A stretch of DNA of 64,000 nt from Astrothelium macrocarpum (lineage: Eukaryota > Ascomycota > Dothideomycetes > Trypetheliales > Trypetheliaceae), in contig JAGEMR010000041.1 of NCBI GenBank assembly GCA_021030915.1, positions 62,001-126,000 on the forward strand, in the 5' to 3' direction. Positions 43,456 to 53,842 of the stretch are shown one piece after another. Every line of letters starts with the position of its first letter. Position 1 is the first letter of the stretch. The notes beneath the pieces were generated by a model. It had not been told where the DNA came from and searched no databases. It saw only the letters and a program-made list of their open reading frames with translations. The translations under genes and the position numbers were made by a program.

Positions 43456-46400
43456 CTACGGGGGCGAGGCCCCTTTGTAGTGTGGCAAACACATAAATGT
43501 CCGTCCTAGACAAAGTGGTCCATCTCTTTGCCTCCAGATTTTCTTTCCTTCATCGATTGTGTCGAGAAAGGGACTCTATGTGGTAGTGCAAGGCTTAAAG
43601 TGGCGGACGGTAAATGCAGCGCTAGGCTGCCTGGCTGTGCAACTGCGCAGGCAATAGGAATGCAGAGAACTACACATGTAAGACGTTTGCTTTGCAGATT
43701 TGGCTCGGTATGTAGCACGTTGTACGTTGAACACTGCAATGCTGACAAAAGCAAACTAAAAATTTGTGGTTGTATTGGCGTGCACAAGGTATTTTATGGA
43801 TGAAATGTGAATCATTATGAATAATGATGATTGGCCGGGTGGTGGATTCGCCCGGTCGGAGCAATCCTGCTCCGTAAATCATGCGGCCTCGCTCTACGGA
43901 GTACCACAGCTGAAATTCTATGATTACATGGTGATATTGACGATTTGTTCATTACAGAAGAGCATGCATGAGTGCATGTCAATACACATTCGTGGAAAGC
44001 GATTCTCTAAGACCCCTGGTACCCCTGATTCTATCCGTTCTTTTTGACATTATTCCAAGAGCTGGCTCTATTTCAACTCAGCTACATGAGCAACGTAGAA
44101 GCCATCATCGACATTATCCGCTCCAAGGTTAGGTCCAAGCAGAATACTTCGCACAACCAAGGGTGGCTTTCTTTCGAAAGTGCAAGCATATGCATGACGC
44201 CGATTCACGGCGCAGTCGACGTCGCGACCACGACGTTGATCGATCTTCGATTTCTCCCACATCAATCTCCCGTGAAGGGCATGGCTTTACTGATTCATGT
44301 TAAGAGGGCTGCGTATGAGTACCTACAGCCTTACCAACCACCTTAGATAGCATGCACCGTATGGGTGACTCTGCAACTGCTGGAAGGTCCAGCATCCCCC
44401 CGAACAATATGGGAGATCTCTCTACCTCATGCACGATCCCACACTATGCACATCTATTTCATGATAAAAGGACTGCTGCTTCGCTGGGCGAGATGAGCCG
44501 TCCAAATGTCAGCATTAGGCTGCGATCACTCTTCACAGGTGTGCTTGTGGGCACGATGACCATTGATGACAAATATGCCAGATTGTTCCTTGAGGCATTC
44601 TTTGCATATGCAGAAACTTCAAGTGAGCCACCACCGGGTGGTTATGCACAGTGAGACACTACATGTACCTCAAGTATATAAGCACGAGATGGATTTACTT
44701 GTTCTTCCCTCGCATTTGACCCCTTCATTATTCACAATGATTGAAACTGAGTTATTGATGACCTTGCAGTTGTATTCCCTTCACCTACATCGGCCTCGCT
44801 CCGCTTTCATGATGGATCGTTCTACGTCCTGATTGGTCCGTTCGGTCAGGTGGTAACAATCTCTGCGCCAGCGCAAAACCTCGTTCTGTTACCTGTATTC
44901 CATAATTGCGTTTATTTACTGTTGGTAATGATTGTATGCCGCAGTAGACAACGGGTTTCCCGTCTTTTCAGCAAGAAAGAGACTCGCGATGAGGCTTTAC
45001 CAAGCTCGTATATACCTACCATCCATAATAACCTTCGCAACGTGAACGTTCGAGACACTCAAGCAGCGCCGAATTCGTGAAAACCAGACTTTAGATTCTT
45101 CAAGCCTCTTGTAAAAGGCCCATATGTGATCATCTGCTTTTCAGGCTCCTACAATGGCATTGTCACAGATCCGACAATAGATAGTGTGAGATCGCAATTT
45201 ATTTGTTGGGATTTTGTGCAGCATCGCTCGCCTTATGGACGCTATTAGGATCTTAGGTCGTCCTAAGGATCACGCAACGTTATGAAATTCATTCTAACAG
45301 GGTTTAGTGGCAGGCATAGGAACCAATCGCACGAAATCTGTGGGTTTTGACGGATTTGCTTCCACATCGCATTAAGCCCCTCAGCTTGTTGCTAACGATC
45401 CGATAAAAAGTCCAGAGCTAATCTAGTCTATGCTTGTATATTTCTGAGGTCCTCTCATTAACATAGAAGCTGAGGACCGGCAATGACGTTACACCTGCTA
45501 CCAAAAGAATTCTTGATAGAAATCACGCAGACTCTCTGATCTCTGGACTGTGTCGTCGCTGAGACCAGTCCCTGTGTCATAAAACGACAAGACTCTCTGA
45601 CAGAATTTCCCAATCCAACTACTCTGCCAAAATGACTTTATCCAAACCAATAATTTAGATTGAAGCATACTTGAGGCCGACATACCAACTGATTAGTACT
45701 TTACAGCATCGGGTCGAAAAGATCTACTCCTTCAACAGCAGGACAGCCTAATGGCAAGAATCGGCTTTTGTGGGCGGACTTGATTATTGATGAAACAACG
45801 GTCAGGCCTGTAATGCAGCAGTCGTGAGTACAACATAATAGATTAAGTGGGTGATCGTCATGACCTCTTACGCTGAGAGTTCAGCTCAGCTCGAGATTTT
45901 GACAGATCGAATTACCTAGCTAAGCGAGAGGTCTGCTTAGTTACATCTTAGCGAGCAAAGACGGCAGGCGACCTGAGACAGCCGAGGTTCATCCGATTGC
46001 CTTACCAACGACAAAACCAGTACATGTCAGCCTTTACGACTGTTCTGTCACATTCTCCTGGTTCTGAGAAATCAGTGCATTGTCCGAAGAGACCACCTTC
46101 GTCTGTTGATGACTGGGAGGTCCTAACAGTCCTGAATTACCCCAGATCTACTATCTCTTCTACCTTATTAGTCGTTAATGATTGCGATCTGGCTTGGACT
46201 TGGCCTGAGGGATGACGATGCTCGGGATGTTTTGTAGATCGATGTCAAGAACAAACATAGGGATTCTCTCGAGAGAATTAGTCGCACTACATGTGGTCAA
46301 TTATGTGCCTCCTGTGCTTCCTGAGCCTTTTACGTCGTCACAAGATTCACAACCTCCGACATCTTCAACTTCACAGCTGAGCAATGCTTTTGCGCATCAT

Positions 46401-46675
46401 TGACCAGACGCAATAACGATGTTTTTTAGTCATGATTAAAAGCTTCCCAAGTCGCAATTGTAGATCCAACTCTGTGACGGTATGGTTTCTGGCCCTATGA
46501 GAACATAATTCCACTGAGGTTGGTTTGACCATCAGCCTTAACGCACATTGTCATATGCACGAAAGAGGTATAAAGAGGTTGTAGGTGTAGTAAAGATTTC
46601 TGATCCTCAAATACTCAAAAGATCAACTTGGGTTTCTTTTCCAGAGCATCTTACTTTCCCAGCTTGTTACCCAGC
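43456..46675. other. Gene-poor accessory region
   Basis: 3.2 kb without a convincing gene. The 76-codon ORF at 43817-44047 contains NHAASLYGVPQLKFYDYM, vaguely like the psq helix-turn-helix of pogo transposases, but no catalytic part follows. Other ORFs (44044-44346, 44352-44654, 44850-45080, 45997-46215, 46212-46403) are short and unrelated. It is possibly old, decayed mobile or HET-type DNA. Confidence 0.4.
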
Positions 46676-47633
46676 ATGTGGACTTTTTCCACATTCATCG
46701 CTCTGACTACTTTCAGCCACCTTGGCTTATCTAACACTATTCCTGCTGAGCTACAGCGTCGCGCCACTGGAGCACAGAACGACCCTAAAACAGCCTATAT
46801 TGACTGCGTCGGCAATGAAGCTGTGTGTGATGCGGACTGTTTTACTATTCTCTGTCTTAAAGGGCCAAATCCTGTACAATATATCATGTATAACAGCAAT
46901 CGAGGAAGCGACGGTAACGCTGAGGCGAGTCTTAGACTGGTTCTTCAAAGTAACGAGCAAGCAAGATTAAGACGAGGAGTTGATATCTCGGATGCTGTGC
47001 TAAACATAATCGGAAGAAGCCCTGAGGAGACGATTATGAACATGAACGAAGAAGGAGGTCAAGGGGAACCCATGACGCCAGTCCAGCTGCGACAAAACAC
47101 GAGTAAGTCTTGTTTACCTTGTCCAGAGCAGCTGCCCAGAGAGTCTAGGGCTTAGCATAGGCCTTACCAGACAATCTTCAGCAATACTGAAAGTGTCTTG
47201 CAATCGAACAAGATCAAACTGACGTATTGATGTTACAGACCTCGGCTCAGTCTTCGAAAGGGCAGTTGAGGCGGCAGGAGTGTCGAATGGTCAATTTTAT
47301 TACAAGGTATTCCAAAACTTTGGAACCTCGGCTCCATACTGCACCGCTCTGGCGAGTAAACCTCCTAATAGAAAGATCTGTACACGGAAAGGCAAACCCA
47401 AGACTGATCCATCCTGGACAACCATGATAAAATTTGCGGAGAAGGGAGCCGGGGGAGCCTGGAACTGGCACATGGTGAACGTTGATGCAGGCGACCTATG
47501 GACCGGGCACGACTGGGATGGTGCTTTTACCGGCTTTAAGAAGCGGGAAGAGGAGAAGCAGGAGGAGGAGAAGCGGGAGGAGGAAAAGCGGGAAGACGAA
47601 GAGCAGGAAGACAAGATAGAGCAAGAAAAATAG
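46676..47633 (+). CDS. Secreted protein with acidic Lys/Glu-rich tail, two exons
   Basis: Exons 46676-47102 and 47239-47633 join as a split Asn codon across a 136-nt GTAAGT...TTACAG intron; 273 residues. MWTFSTFIALTTFSHLGLSNT is a signal peptide, followed by a Kex2-type LQRR site. The mature part has four spaced cysteines (YIDCVGNEAVCDADCFTILC) and a conserved-looking module (SNGQFYYKVFQNFG, PSWTTMIKFAEKGAGGAWNWHMV). The last 35 residues are a repeat of EEK and REEEK units. I do not recognise the family. The frame is also open from 46628 (MGFFSRASYF), which would give a longer pre-sequence. Secretion is likely; function unknown. Confidence 0.65.
47539..47630 (+). repeat. Purine-rich imperfect repeat inside the secreted-protein gene
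   Basis: Imperfect units of about 15-18 bases of the form (gaggag)aagcgg encode the EEKREEEKRE-like tail. The plus strand is almost entirely purine. Confidence 0.7.
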
Positions 47634-48403
47634 GAACGGTTTTAGTAGTCAAAAGTTAGGAAATTGTGTGTTAAATAGAATGGATTAGACAGAGCCTTCC
47701 CTGGTGGAAGCTCGACAAATCCGACCATGAAGGTATTAGTGTTGAAGCATTTGCTGAACAATGCTTGCTTAGTGTAAAGGTATAGTCATGGAAATAAACG
47801 CTTTCTACAGACCAGGCTCTTAATTGCGTAAGCATAGCTCGCGACTGCTGTGTCGCTAAGTATGTAGCGTTATGTACCAAATTTAGGACCACACTGAGCA
47901 GATTCAGTGATTTTGATGCTCTGGTCCAAACGGTCGATGATGGTCGTGGACCGGTCCCTGCCGGCCGGTCTTTGGACCGAATTAGAGATTAAGGCTGAGC
48001 AAGAGTATCCATGCAACACATCATACCTAGCGAAACTCACGGGCCACTCGGGGATCTGCTACAGACTTTCCGTGTTACTACACACCTTAGGTAAAATACC
48101 AACGCTAATCCGTGGCATCATTCAAGGGCAGACTGTGGTCGAGCCTGGCAGCCGTAAGGCAGCCGTGGTCTCACTTTGCACCAGTTGGTCAGTTTCGCTG
48201 CATGTATCCCGCTGCAATGTTGTTGGGCAATAAAGTACACGTTATCCATTCGAGGCACTGCCTGTTGGTCGCCTTCTAAGAACCCACCAGCTCGATCTTG
48301 ATGCTTCCGGAGAAATATAACATATTTTATACGAATCGTTCTCTACTGAATTCCCTCTACTACTGGTACTATCCTGTAGCAACTACGTGATCGTTAACAA
48401 ACC
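47634..48403. other. Intergenic with a GGTCC-rich inverted repeat
   Basis: No gene. Arms GGTCCAAA (47923-47930) and TTTGGACC (47971-47978) enclose a central palindrome GGACCGGTCC (47948-47957). Confidence 0.5.
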
Positions 48404-49064
48404 ATGCCGGACCTTCTAGTGTTTGCTACATTTGATATCACGCCTGAGGTATGTAAACAATTCTCTCTACATTCCCACTACAGCGGATAGTGCCCGTCTA
48501 CTCACACAAGTACCTCAGGAATGGGCAGACTTTACCAGAACCGCTGCCCTGAAGGGCACCGACATCAAACCTTATATTCTGGTGACATCCAACTCGCCAG
48601 AAGATATCAAGTCGCGAGCGAATACTCTAGCCTCGCTCGCGAAGACTGAGCTGGATTCATCCACATATCCACAACTTCGGGCATTGTTCCGCGAATTGGT
48701 CGACCAAGATGACCCTGCCCCTTTAAGCATCAACCAATTTATGATCCTCGATAAAAAATCAACAACTGACCGTAAGGTCGTGATCTACTATAGGGAAGAA
48801 GAATGGGTCCATCCAGATGGGACTCGATTCCCGTGCGATCCAACAGAATTGGGGAGAGATATACATGGAAGAGATGATGAGGACCAATTCGCACCCAAGA
48901 TTGCTTGGAGGAGGTTTCGGGTCCCATTTGAAGAAGCGGAGGGTCACTGGTTGGCGTTGGAAGCGAGGGGTGCATCTCACTGTGAAGACGACGAAAATAT
49001 TCGGCAATTTCTGGAAGATGTGGAAATTGCGCCAATTGAAGAGAAGGCACTCATGTACAAATGA
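48404..49064 (+). CDS. Hypothetical protein, two exons
   Basis: Exon 48404-48448 (MPDLLVFATFDITPE) joins exon 48519-49064 in phase 0 across a 70-nt GTATGT...CCTCAG intron, giving 196 residues. The acceptor at 48518 is preferred because nearer AGs break the frame. The product looks globular (GTDIKPYILVTSNSPEDIKSR, NQFMILDKKSTTDRKVVIYYREEEW, AWRRFRVPFEEAEGHWLALE) and ends in an acidic helix. No signal peptide or membrane helix. Family not recognised; it may be a lineage-specific orphan. The long second exon and its consistent frame make it likely real. Confidence 0.55.
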
Positions 49065-50887
49065 GGTCTGCAATACAATTCTTCCAACATGTATTCTGAA
49101 GGTCCAACTTAGCATTCATGAAGCACCTGCCCTTCAACGAGACATGCTCGTATTAAAAGAACGTTGGACGCAACAGATGGCGGCGCGCATGTAATGCTAC
49201 TTCGTTTTCGGAGCTTGCCTTCACTGCCGTCAATTTTCTCGATCCGATTCAACCAAACTCTTCGAACATTGCATCTTCAAACTAGGAAAATCTCAAACGA
49301 TGTCTTTATAATTTCAATAGTTTTGCACTTGGTGGATAAATAGTAGTGTTGTAGAAGTGTCTTGGTCTTTCTCTATCGGTTTTGTAACCCGTTCGATGTT
49401 GGTAAAGCTCCATTAGAGAATGGCTACTGCCAACTCCGCCATCTGGGCTGAGTGTGCTCTCTGTACTCAGTGATGTCCAAATGCCATAGTGTGACTGTTC
49501 CTAGGCAGTCTTTTCTGGTCCAAGTCATCCCTGAGAAGCTTTGAGAGGCTTTGAAATTATTCGGAAAGGCAGTTACAGACGATGTTGAGTCAGCAATTCG
49601 TTGTACTCCTCTTCAACCCAACGAAACTGTCTTTTTACCCCTGTCGTACAAGTACTGCGACGAAATCCCTGTGGCTTCTGGAATATCGCAGAGATTAGCA
49701 CAGCGCTTTGACTATGGTGTGAGCTCGGACGTGCACGAAAGCACACCGAACGCTGTTTGAAATCTCTTAAAGACCAATGTTCTCCCCTAGATCACTTTTC
49801 TCAAAAGCTCTGCTGAGAATCTCGCGGGTGAAGGTATGATACTCCGAATGTTGGCCGAGGCAACACAAAACTCGTGGTTGTGAGTAGGTGCCACTCCTAG
49901 ATGCCTCCAAACCACTGCACGCCTTTCACAAATTGCTCTAGCCTGGAGGAACGCTCGCTATTTACTTCTATGGAGCACCCATTTTCGTCGGGGAGAAAAT
50001 TGCTCAGTATAATGCGGAAGCGTGCAAGGCAATACACGACCGTATTGGGACATGTATATTCAGTCACTGGCTTCTATTCAAGGGTATGCCAGGGTTCCCA
50101 TTTTATCATCGCAGTGCAGAGGCGTTGTGCGGCTTTTGGATTTTGAAGATTGCATTCATGTTCCGATCTCGGTATGAATCTGGGCTTACACCTAAAAAGT
50201 CATTCAGCAATAACACTTCCATGTAGAACCATTCAATTAGTGCTTTTTTAAAGCCTGAACTAAGTGGGTCGCTGTGCTGTTCTTTTGACGAGGAGAGATG
50301 CTGTAGGCTCTCTATATATACGTACAATACAGACGTCTGAAAAGAAAAACCCAATGCCGAAACCAAATCATTTGCGAAAAGCACTTTTTATACCAACGTG
50401 TCCTGTGAAACCAAAACGATCCAGATCCGATGCCATTATCACCTTTTCTAAGAAACACAAATCGCTTGCAAAAAGCTGCTAGCCAACGTTGGACCACCAA
50501 ATGGCCTGCTATATTTCAAAAATAGATTTGCATAACACAATGGCTTTGACGCTACAATTGTAACGAAACCATGACCAACTCCTTCATGAAACGGAAAAGA
50601 GATTGTGAATCGTAAGCGCTGAAGGTTTGTGGATTGGGGGTGTTCAAACTCGTGTGTCGGAGCTGTTGAGGAGTCGTGAATCTGGTGATGGTGCTCATAA
50701 AGCGACAAGCAGCGAGGTCGAGGGGTGTAATCCGCGAGATAGGATCGGAAAGAGGAGGGAGGATTGGAAAAGCAAAAGGAAGGGAGAATTGGACTCTCAA
50801 CAGGTGTTAGATGAAAGGGCATACTGTCGTCCTGGGTAGATGGCCTTCGTGGTCCTTGATGGCTGAAGGCAAAATCATCGGCGCCTG
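49065..50887. other. Intergenic, nothing recognised
   Basis: 1.8 kb. ORFs at 50448-50822 and 50552-50800 (minus) and 50627-50839 (plus) overlap one another and lie in the 3' flank of the phosphorylase-domain gene; none is convincing. Confidence 0.45.
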
Positions 50888-51973
50888 CTAGTCAGCGTGA
50901 GGTATCACTGATAGAAGTTCCTTTGCGTATGCAGCAGCAGCTGTTGCCGCATATGGCTGCCATTTCTTGTCTTTGTGGGAGTCAGCATAATCGCTGATTC
51001 CTCGAATGACAAGACTGGGAAAGATGTTCATCAGGCCTGCTGATTCCATCTCAAAACAGAGCACGCCTCCAAGATCGGAGTTGATTTTGTCGCGATGAAC
51101 ACCATCTCTCATAACGGCATTTCCGGATGCTATAGTACCGTAGTGGACAAGGGGATGATAATCCAGCCGCGGACCACGCTGGATCACACTGCATTCCTTG
51201 AGACATTGCTTACAATCTGGTGATCCAACATGCTTGGAAGTCGCTTCAAAAAGGACATCCGTTCCGATAGTGGGTTTCGAGAAATTGGGGTTCTTGCAAA
51301 TGCCACAAAGAAAGTCATGGTACTGTTTGCAACCCATGAAATGGTCGGATTGCAGCTTCGAAACAGCATTCAGAAGAAAACATGGTGGGGGCTGGAGGTG
51401 TCCTGTCCTTTCCATGGTGCCATTGCCGTGCAATTTGCCTAGGTCGAATTGAATGACGCCACAATTTTGCGCTCTTGGTAGGCTCACAACCACATCTGCC
51501 AGTCGAATGTCGGTTTCCCGACTTGGAACACCACCACCTATGCCAACAAGAAGAGCGAATCTGATAAACTTAAAGTTGAGGCGCATCTTTGTGGCTGTTG
51601 CGGCAGCAGAATTGTTACCATATTGTCCGGCCGGTAACCAGCCCACTACCACTTTGTGCCCTGCCATGCAACCAAAAATGTAAAAAGTCTCATCCTGGAA
51701 GGTCCATGGCGGTCGTGGGTGTTCTTCGTCCAAGGCTAGTCTAATGGCTGTAAGTTCGTTTGGAAGGGCACAAATCAGAGCCACTGTGTAGTGCTCAGGA
51801 TCGAGACCTCCTCTGTGCCACACTTGGTGCTCCTGGATGAAAGAGGGATGGATTTGTCGGTCAAGAGTGACTTTGCTATTCCAAGATCCAACTGGAGCTC
51901 CATTTGGAAAGTGTTCCGTCCCATGACTAAAATATATCACCTGCGGGCCCCTATAGATATCCGGAGATGTCAT
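50888..51973 (-). CDS. Nucleoside-phosphorylase-domain (PNP_UDP_1) protein, stand-alone
   Basis: 361 residues as drawn. After an 80-residue leader, the phosphorylase fold begins at YTVALICALPNELTAIR. It carries the phosphate-loop LVGIGGGVPS, ADVVVSLP, the nucleoside-binding FEMESAGLMN and the base-binding Asp in GISDYADSHKDKKWQPYAA. In fungi this module usually heads NLR proteins; here the frame stops soon after (LLSVIPHAD) with no NACHT or NB-ARC behind it. A donor at 52022 and an acceptor at 51951 allow an upstream exon, 52023-52345, to be joined in frame, so the true start may be further upstream. Members cleave purine nucleosides or nucleotides in immune signalling; activity here is inferred. 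Confidence 0.75.
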   Translation of the reverse strand: MTSPDIYRGPQVIYFSHGTEHFPNGAPVGSWNSKVTLDRQIHPSFIQEHQVWHRGGLDPEHYTVALICALPNELTAIRLALDEEHPRPPWTFQDETFYIFGCMAGHKVVVGWLPAGQYGNNSAAATATKMRLNFKFIRFALLVGIGGGVPSRETDIRLADVVVSLPRAQNCGVIQFDLGKLHGNGTMERTGHLQPPPCFLLNAVSKLQSDHFMGCKQYHDFLCGICKNPNFSKPTIGTDVLFEATSKHVGSPDCKQCLKECSVIQRGPRLDYHPLVHYGTIASGNAVMRDGVHRDKINSDLGGVLCFEMESAGLMNIFPSLVIRGISDYADSHKDKKWQPYAATAAAAYAKELLSVIPHAD

Positions 51974-52022
51974 GGGATGGGAATGTCCATCTATGACCCA
52001 AGTTGGTGAGTTTCGCTCTCAC

Positions 52023-52345
52023 TCGGACGAAGCAGACTCATGTGCCTGCAGCTCTAAGGATGTGCTTAAGGAATGATATGAAATGAAGTCTGGGTTGAAT
52101 GATGAAATTCGGACGTATGTCTTTCCATGACTCCTGGAATGCTGCTCGAAGATTAACCGGCAAGATCGTGACTCATCCTGATACCCCAGTGCAGTGAGAG
52201 TCTGCCTCTGTCCCCGCCTTCGTATTCGGAAGCTAGGCTGGCACTGGACTGAATGGTAGAACCCATTTCTTATTGACCAAGGTGGCATATGGGGATAAAC
52301 CGGTCGGCGTCCCTTTCGGTTTCGATGAAGATGGTAGCACTCCAT
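52023..52345 (-). CDS. Possible 5' exon of the phosphorylase-domain gene
   Basis: A 107-codon frame, basic at first (IRRRGQRQTL) then neutral (RISSFNPDFISYHSL), ends in phase 2 at GTGAGA. A 71-nt intron ending TATAG at 51951 would join it in frame to GPQVIYFSHGTEHFP. The composition of its first half is less protein-like than an alternative frame on the same strand (ATIFIETERDADRFIPICH), so exon borders are uncertain. Confidence 0.3.
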
Positions 52346-52506
52346 AGCAGATTAGAAAAACGTCGTCCTGATACCTAGAAATTACACAGCACAGATTCAA
52401 AGTGAATTGTTTGATTGCCTGTGAATACGCTGATTATTCTGTCTAAAAACACGGAACTCACCTCTTTTGTACCATTCCCGACTATTCACATTATTAAGAC
52501 CGGAGT

Positions 52507-52989
52507 TTAGTCACAGGAGCAATTCAGAGGTCGGCACCGTCGGGGTGACTCCTTAGCGCCAGTGCATTGATGACTTGTGGTACGGCGGTTGCAAGGCTTG
52601 GATGGATGCTTCGTAATTACCTTCTTCAGAGCCGCAGCGTTTCTGATTGCTTCAGGGCTGAATCCAATCAATGTCGTTGCTGGTCTGCGCAGCTGATGTT
52701 TCTCATGCGTAATCGTCAAACATCCCACGTAAAATTGGCCATGTAAGACAACAGCCCAGAAGATGCCAGAAGATTCTAAGTCGGAGGCGGGATGGAGGAA
52801 CACGCATCGGACCGACCTCCGTGAATGTGAGACTCGTTTTTTCAATAAGGCTGGACGTGAGAAGGTACTTTCTCGTGAGCGGAGGGCGCAAGCGGTCAAT
52901 CCTCGACGAGAGTTGATCCATCTCGTGCGCCCATAGCCTCTTAAGAGTCGAGAAACGTGGACTGGACATTTGCACGCATGGTATTTCAT
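52507..52989 (-). CDS. Possible hypothetical gene or exon
   Basis: The second half of this frame reads protein-like (IFWAVVLHGQFYVGCLTI, RRPATTLIGFSPEAIRNAAALKK) and runs into a GTAATT donor at about 52622. The first half is doubtful, and a competing frame (52703-52975, MDQLSSRIDRLRPPLTRKYLL) is open on the same strand. It could be an upstream part of the phosphorylase-domain gene or a separate small gene. No family recognised. Confidence 0.3.
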   Translation of the reverse strand: MKYHACKCPVHVSRLLRGYGRTRWINSRRGLTACALRSRESTFSRPALLKKRVSHSRRSVRCVFLHPASDLESSGIFWAVVLHGQFYVGCLTITHEKHQLRRPATTLIGFSPEAIRNAAALKKVITKHPSKPCNRRTTSHQCTGAKESPRRCRPLNCSCD

Positions 52990-53842
52990 GGTATCTTCTC
53001 CGGACGTGCTAGAAACGTCATTTTTGGGGTGTCAGGGGTTAGGTGGGACTCGTCACTAGGTTTAAAATTAGGATGGTTCGGTGAGGTACTGAGTAGGTTA
53101 CATACACCGCCTAGGCGTGTCCGATGTATATTATATAACCGATATTTCCTTCCGAACCCAGCTACTGACTGCTTTGTATGATCTAGCACATAGGTTCAGG
53201 CATTTTAATTGGCTCGATATTTCCCTATCGAACGATGAAATCGACAGCTCTATTCCCTGCAGTTGAATCGAAGGTGTACACACTACCTGCTTGGAAATTC
53301 ACGAGGTACATATATGCGTTCCGTTAGTGCATGCGCACCTACCTGCCCAATCGAAGTCACTCCCTATATCGATCTCTCATCCTTTCTTCGTGCCGTATGG
53401 CGACAAACTTTGGGATTCATCGGCCCAAGAAATCCCGACTCATTTGAGATTGTTATTCTTCCAAAGCCAACTCTTGCATGAGCGGTAAGGTAGCAGCGGG
53501 ATATAGATGTGGCGCAGTGGAAAAGGAAAAGGTCTTTCGTAGGGTAAGGCTAATTCGAGGGCGGTGTGGTAAGGGATTAGTAGGTAGGTAAGCTTAAGCA
53601 TACGGCTCGTCCCGGTCGCCGGTGAGTCAACACGGAACTACCAAAACTCCGCACCTTACTTACCCTTGGTGGCTCTTCCGTGCGCCGAAATGAATTAGAC
53701 ATTTGACCATTAGAAATCAAAAGCTATGCTTTTCCAACTCGCTACTTTGACAACGCAGTACGTGCTTTCTGAATGGCCATGGCTGAATTGCATTTCTGAC
53801 ATGGTAGCTTTCTTGATTTGAGAAGCTAAAAACTACCAAAAC
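52990..53842. other. Intergenic, nothing recognised
   Basis: No gene seen. Short ORFs at 52957-53181 and 53263-53488 have no support. Confidence 0.45.
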
